Source of the DNA: Mycolicibacterium sp. 018/SC-01/001
Lineage (GTDB): Bacteria; Actinomycetota; Actinomycetes; Mycobacteriales; Mycobacteriaceae
Assembly (NCBI RefSeq): GCF_007096635.1
Contig: NZ_VKAA01000002.1
Location: forward strand, 248,001 to 312,000
Direction of reading: 5' to 3'
Length of the DNA stretch: 64,000 nt
Shown: positions 60,875-64,000 of the stretch, piece after piece
Numbering within the stretch: the stretch's first letter is position 1
Layout of the letters: each line of letters opens with the position of its first letter
Position numbers and translations under genes: made by a program
The notes under the pieces: generated by a model
What the model was told of the DNA's origin: nothing
Database searches by the model: none
The model's input: only the letters and a program-made list of their open reading frames with translations

Positions 60875-63469
60875 ATGCCGCATGGTTGGCAGCTGCTCGA
60901 ACGTCCGAGGGAGTTCGACGCGGTGCGCTCCGCCCTGACGGGCGCAGGGTCCTACGGTGCTGTCCTCGTCGGCGACGCCGGTGTCGGGAAGACCACGCTC
61001 GCGCGGTTGGTGACCGAATCGGTGCGGACACAAGTGCATTGGGTGGCCTCGACGAAATCGTCGCGCAGCATTCCGCTCGGCGTCTTCGCCCATCTGGTCG
61101 GCGCCAGCCCCTCCCGTGACGCAACTGCGCTCCTGGCCTGCGCGCGCGAAACGCTTGTCGCGCAAGGCAACAGCATCGTCGGCGTGGACGATGCCCACCT
61201 GCTCGACGAATTGTCGGCGACTCTGCTGCACCAACTCGCCGTCGACCAGTCCGGCCGGATCCTGGCCACCGTGCGCAGCGGCGAGCCGGTACCCGACGCG
61301 GTGACCTCGCTGTGGAAGGACGGCTATCTGCGCCGCATCGAGCTGCAGCCGTTCACCAAGGCCCAGAGCGTCGCGCTGGTGGAAACCGTGATCGGCGGGC
61401 GGTTGGAAGGGTTGTCGGCCGACCTGATGTGGCAGTCCTCAGGTGGCAATCCCCTGTTCCTGCGCCACCTGGTCGAGGGTTCCATCGACGCCGGCACACT
61501 CCGCCGAGTCGATGACGTGTGGCAGCTGCGCGGCCCCACGTCCGTGCCGTCCGGTCTGGTGGCGTTGTTGCAGACGCGGCTGGACAGCGTCGGCGACGCG
61601 GTGATGACCGCGTTGAAGCTGCTGGCGCTGTGCGAGCCGCTGGACGTCGACGCGCTGACCGAGCTGGTCGGCGAGGCCGCGGTCGACGAGGCCGAGATGC
61701 GCGATCTGATCCGCTTCACCGAGGACGGCGTCACCCTCAACGCCCGGTTCAGCCACCCACTCGTCGGCGACGTGGTCCGCAGCAGGATCGGCCGGGCCGC
61801 CGAGCGGCGTCTCAAGGGGAAGGTGGTGCAGATCCTGCAACGCCGGGAGCTCACCACCGCGGCCAGCCGCATCCGGATGGCGAACCTGTCGATCGACAGC
61901 GATCAGACCGTCGACGTCGACCTGCTCACCGCCGCGGCCAAAGACGCAATCTTCCTGTCCAACCTGCCGCTTGGAGAACGCTTGGCGCGCAGCGCATTCG
62001 AACGCACCGGCAGTCTCGCCTCCGGGGCGCTGCTGTCCCGTGCGCTGCTGTGGCAGGGCATGCCCGCCGACGCTGATGCGATCCTCGCCCAATTCGCCCC
62101 GAACGACCTCGACGAGGTGCAGTTGGTGCAGTGGGGCGTGCCGCGGGCGTCGACGCTGTTCTGGTCGATGGGTGAGGTGACCAAGGCGCACGAGGTGCTC
62201 GCCCTGGTGCGCGAGCGCGTGCAGATCCCCATCCTGGCGCTGATCCTGCGTGCCACCGAGGCCGCAATGGCGGTGCACGAGAACAGGATCTCCGACGGCA
62301 TCGATGAAGCGCTGGCAGTGCTGGCGGACCCGCATGCACCCGAGCAGGCCGTCGAGTTCGCCGCCTTCGCCGCCGGCCTGGCGATGCCCGTCGCGGGCCG
62401 CGGCGACGAGTTCGAGCCGATCGCCGCGCGGTGCCGTGCCGAGCAGAAGGCCACCGACGGCATGATCCGCGTGATGGTCCGCTACTGCGACGTGCTGGCG
62501 CTCACCCACATGGGTGACTTCGATGCCGCCGCCGAGCGCGCCACGCGCTACGCGGATTTCTCCTCCGTCGGTCAATTCCTCGCGTGGGCGATCGCCAAGA
62601 TCATGGCCGGCGTGGTCGCGACCGCCCGCGGCGATTTCCCGGAGGTGGTGTCGTCCATCGAGCAGGCGCTGGCCGCGCTGTCCGCCGAGAGCCCCCTGCC
62701 CTGGCAACTGCCCGGCCGGTTGCTCCTGGCCCGCGCCTACGCCGCGCTCGGACGCATCGGCGAGGCCGAGCGTGTGCTCACCGATGCCGCCGTGCACTCC
62801 GGGCCCTCGATGGCCCTGCACGAGCCGCAGCGGCTGATCTCGCGATCCTGGTACGCCGCGGCCAAGGGCATGGAGCGCAACGCCGTGGAGCTGGCCAGGG
62901 CAGCCGCGGACAACGCGCGGCGGTCGGGCCAGTTCGCGCTGGAAGCCGAGGCGCTGCACCACGCCACCCGCTTCGGTGATCGCACGACCGCCGAGCGGCT
63001 CGCCGAACTGACCGAGGTCGTGCACGGCGCCCTGGTGCCGCTGTTCGCGCGCCATGCCGCCGCCGTCGCCGCCGGCGATGCCGCGGGCCTGGACGCCGTC
63101 AGCGCCGACTTCGAGCGGGCGGGCCTGATGCTCTCGGCCGCCGACGCGGCCGCCCAGGCTGCGCCGTTGCACGACGCGGCCGGCGACCGCCGGCGCACCA
63201 CCGAGTCGGGCGCGACGGCACTGCGCCTGGCCGAGGCGTGCGGCGGCGCGTCCACGCCGGCCATCAAGGCCGCAGCCCGCCCCCTGCCCCTGACGCCGCG
63301 CGAGCGGGAGATCGCCGAGCTCGTGTCGGCGGGTCTGTCCAACCGCGAGGTGGCCGAGGCGCTGACGCTGTCGGTGCGCACCGTCGAAGGCCACGTCTAC
63401 CGCGCCTGCTTCAAGCTCGACGTCGCCGACCGCGACGAACTGGCGCGGCTGATCCGGAAGAAGTCCTGA
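60875..63469 (+). CDS. Large LuxR-family regulator with N-terminal AAA/STAND ATPase
   Basis: 864 residues from ATG 60875; a longer frame upstream overlaps the catalase-like gene and is not used. LuxR/MalT-like STAND plan: Walker A VLVGDAGVGKTTLARLV (about residues 26-42), Walker B IVGVDDAHLLDE, winged helix, TPR-like helices over 300-780, and a C-terminal LuxR HTH LTPREREIAELVSAGLSNRE followed by TVEGHVYRACFKLDV. Such proteins activate transcription when bound to a small ligand and ATP. Neighbouring catalase-like gene is the likely target. Confidence 0.85.
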   Translation: MPHGWQLLERPREFDAVRSALTGAGSYGAVLVGDAGVGKTTLARLVTESVRTQVHWVASTKSSRSIPLGVFAHLVGASPSRDATALLACARETLVAQGNSIVGVDDAHLLDELSATLLHQLAVDQSGRILATVRSGEPVPDAVTSLWKDGYLRRIELQPFTKAQSVALVETVIGGRLEGLSADLMWQSSGGNPLFLRHLVEGSIDAGTLRRVDDVWQLRGPTSVPSGLVALLQTRLDSVGDAVMTALKLLALCEPLDVDALTELVGEAAVDEAEMRDLIRFTEDGVTLNARFSHPLVGDVVRSRIGRAAERRLKGKVVQILQRRELTTAASRIRMANLSIDSDQTVDVDLLTAAAKDAIFLSNLPLGERLARSAFERTGSLASGALLSRALLWQGMPADADAILAQFAPNDLDEVQLVQWGVPRASTLFWSMGEVTKAHEVLALVRERVQIPILALILRATEAAMAVHENRISDGIDEALAVLADPHAPEQAVEFAAFAAGLAMPVAGRGDEFEPIAARCRAEQKATDGMIRVMVRYCDVLALTHMGDFDAAAERATRYADFSSVGQFLAWAIAKIMAGVVATARGDFPEVVSSIEQALAALSAESPLPWQLPGRLLLARAYAALGRIGEAERVLTDAAVHSGPSMALHEPQRLISRSWYAAAKGMERNAVELARAAADNARRSGQFALEAEALHHATRFGDRTTAERLAELTEVVHGALVPLFARHAAAVAAGDAAGLDAVSADFERAGLMLSAADAAAQAAPLHDAAGDRRRTTESGATALRLAEACGGASTPAIKAAARPLPLTPREREIAELVSAGLSNREVAEALTLSVRTVEGHVYRACFKLDVADRDELARLIRKKS

Positions 63470-63508
63470 CCGCTGGGCGCACTCGCGCATGGCCCACAAT
63501 GGGCGGTG

Positions 63509-63898
63509 ATGGATCAACAATCGTTCTACGACGCGGTCGGTGGTCACGAGACGTTCCGCCGGATGGTGTCACGGTTCTACGAGCAGGTGCGCGAGGACGA
63601 GATCCTGCGCCCGCTCTACCCCGACGACGAACTCGAGGCGGCCGAGGAGCGGCTGCTGCTGTTCCTCGAGCAGTACTGGGGTGGCCCGCGGACCTACTCC
63701 GACCGGCGCGGCCACCCGCGCCTGCGGATGCGGCACGCGCCGTTCCGGATCGGCTATCTCGAGCGCGACGCCTGGTTGCGGTGCATGCACACCGCAGTCG
63801 CCGAGATCGACTCGCAGACACTCGACGACCAGCATCGTGGCGAGCTGCTGGCCTACCTGGAGATGGCCGCTCAGTCGATGGTGAACTCCCCGTTCTGA
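63509..63898 (+). CDS. glbO: Group II truncated hemoglobin
   Basis: 129 residues from ATG 63509 (a GTG at 63506 is in frame). Truncated 2-over-2 globin of the mycobacterial GlbO type: [20 protein letters not shown], proximal His in [10 protein letters not shown], and TrpG8 and TyrCD1 in the [19 protein letters not shown] region. GlbO binds O2 tightly and is linked to respiration and redox stress in M. tuberculosis. It lies where Rv2470 does. Confidence 0.95.
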   Translation: MDQQSFYDAVGGHETFRRMVSRFYEQVREDEILRPLYPDDELEAAEERLLLFLEQYWGGPRTYSDRRGHPRLRMRHAPFRIGYLERDAWLRCMHTAVAEIDSQTLDDQHRGELLAYLEMAAQSMVNSPF

Positions 63899-63916
63899 CC
63901 CCTTTTTCCCGGCGAC

Positions 63917-63966
63917 CAGACGCGAACTCGAGTGACTCGCCCGAGATTTACTCGAGTTCGCGTCTG
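63917..63966. repeat. Long inverted repeat, 17-bp perfect arms (dispersed family copy 2)
   Basis: CAGACGCGAACTCGAGT at 63917-63933 and its exact reverse complement at 63950-63966, 16-nt spacer, 18 nt after the glbO stop. Core and C/T-rich left flank match the repeat at 135-195, about 63.8 kb away. Confidence 0.85.
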
Positions 63967-64000
63967 TCCCCTACTTCGTGGGGCCCCACGCCGGGGAAAC

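Noticed and set aside
1..64000. CRISPR array, prophage, insertion sequence
   Set aside because: No regularly spaced repeats, no transposase, integrase or phage structural genes seen on either strand.

Overview
The window is high-GC (third codon positions almost all G or C) and densely packed, with many 4-nt ATGA/GTGA gene overlaps and frequent GTG starts. Mycothiol-type and mycobacterial markers (an Rv2466c-like CPWC reductase, GlbO, the CtaJ-like cytochrome oxidase subunit, paired ClpP1/ClpP2) point to a fast-growing mycobacterium (Mycolicibacterium-like). No plasmid, phage or insertion-sequence gene and no CRISPR array is visible.

Layout. (1) 1-5025: a truncated LacI-type regulator diverges from a four-gene operon (phytanoyl-CoA-dioxygenase-like protein, two Gfo/Idh/MocA dehydrogenases, an IolE-like TIM barrel), followed by an IclR regulator on the other strand. 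(2) 5104-9095: a minus-strand operon of a cyclase-family hydrolase, a two-part TRAP-type transporter and a dehydrogenase-RraA fusion, behind a promoter with two TATCAC-type repeats. (3) 9349-12096: small hypothetical protein, Abi-alpha-like protein, DUF445 membrane protein, SRPBCC protein. (4) 12146-23099: an inositol regulon. A sugar-type ABC transporter, a hydroxypyruvate-isomerase-like TIM barrel, a GntR/UTRA regulator and iolC, a Cgl0159-type aldolase, iolB, iolD and mmsA/iolA. A 23-bp element (22/23 identical) sits in both divergent promoter regions and is the probable operator. iolG and iolE functions are missing from this block but have candidates in block 1. (5) 23231-32656: lipoprotein beta-propeller, type III glutamine synthetase, FdhD, then the core clpX / clpP2-clpP1 / tig segment and two tRNA genes.

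(6) 32900-49825: accessory block inserted, relative to M. tuberculosis as I remember it, between the tRNA genes and nei1. It holds a TetR regulon (MpaB-type oxygenase, DUF1800, DUF1501, a frameshifted metallo-beta-lactamase-fold gene, an amidohydrolase, probably a Tat-exported aldo/keto reductase) with two near-identical palindromic operators, a second TetR/flavin monooxygenase pair with two palindromes, a PE-PPE-like secreted protein, a Crp/Fnr regulator overlapping a UlaG-like hydrolase, and membrane proteins including a Na+/H+ antiporter. (7) 49868-63898: the conserved nei1, rpiB, Rv2466c-like, pepN, HNH, DUF5130/ctaJ, HNH, glbO order, interrupted by a three-gene NCS1 permease / cytosine-deaminase-like / 2-oxoglutarate dioxygenase operon and by a catalase-like protein and a large LuxR regulator.

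The most noteworthy points are the shared iol operators, the TRAP/RraA-fusion operon without a binding protein, the fungal-like pyrimidine salvage trio, the TetR regulon with a gene broken in a C8G5 run, and long intergenic palindromes, one family of which occurs at both ends of the window. Functions are inferred from sequence memory and motifs; no database search was run.
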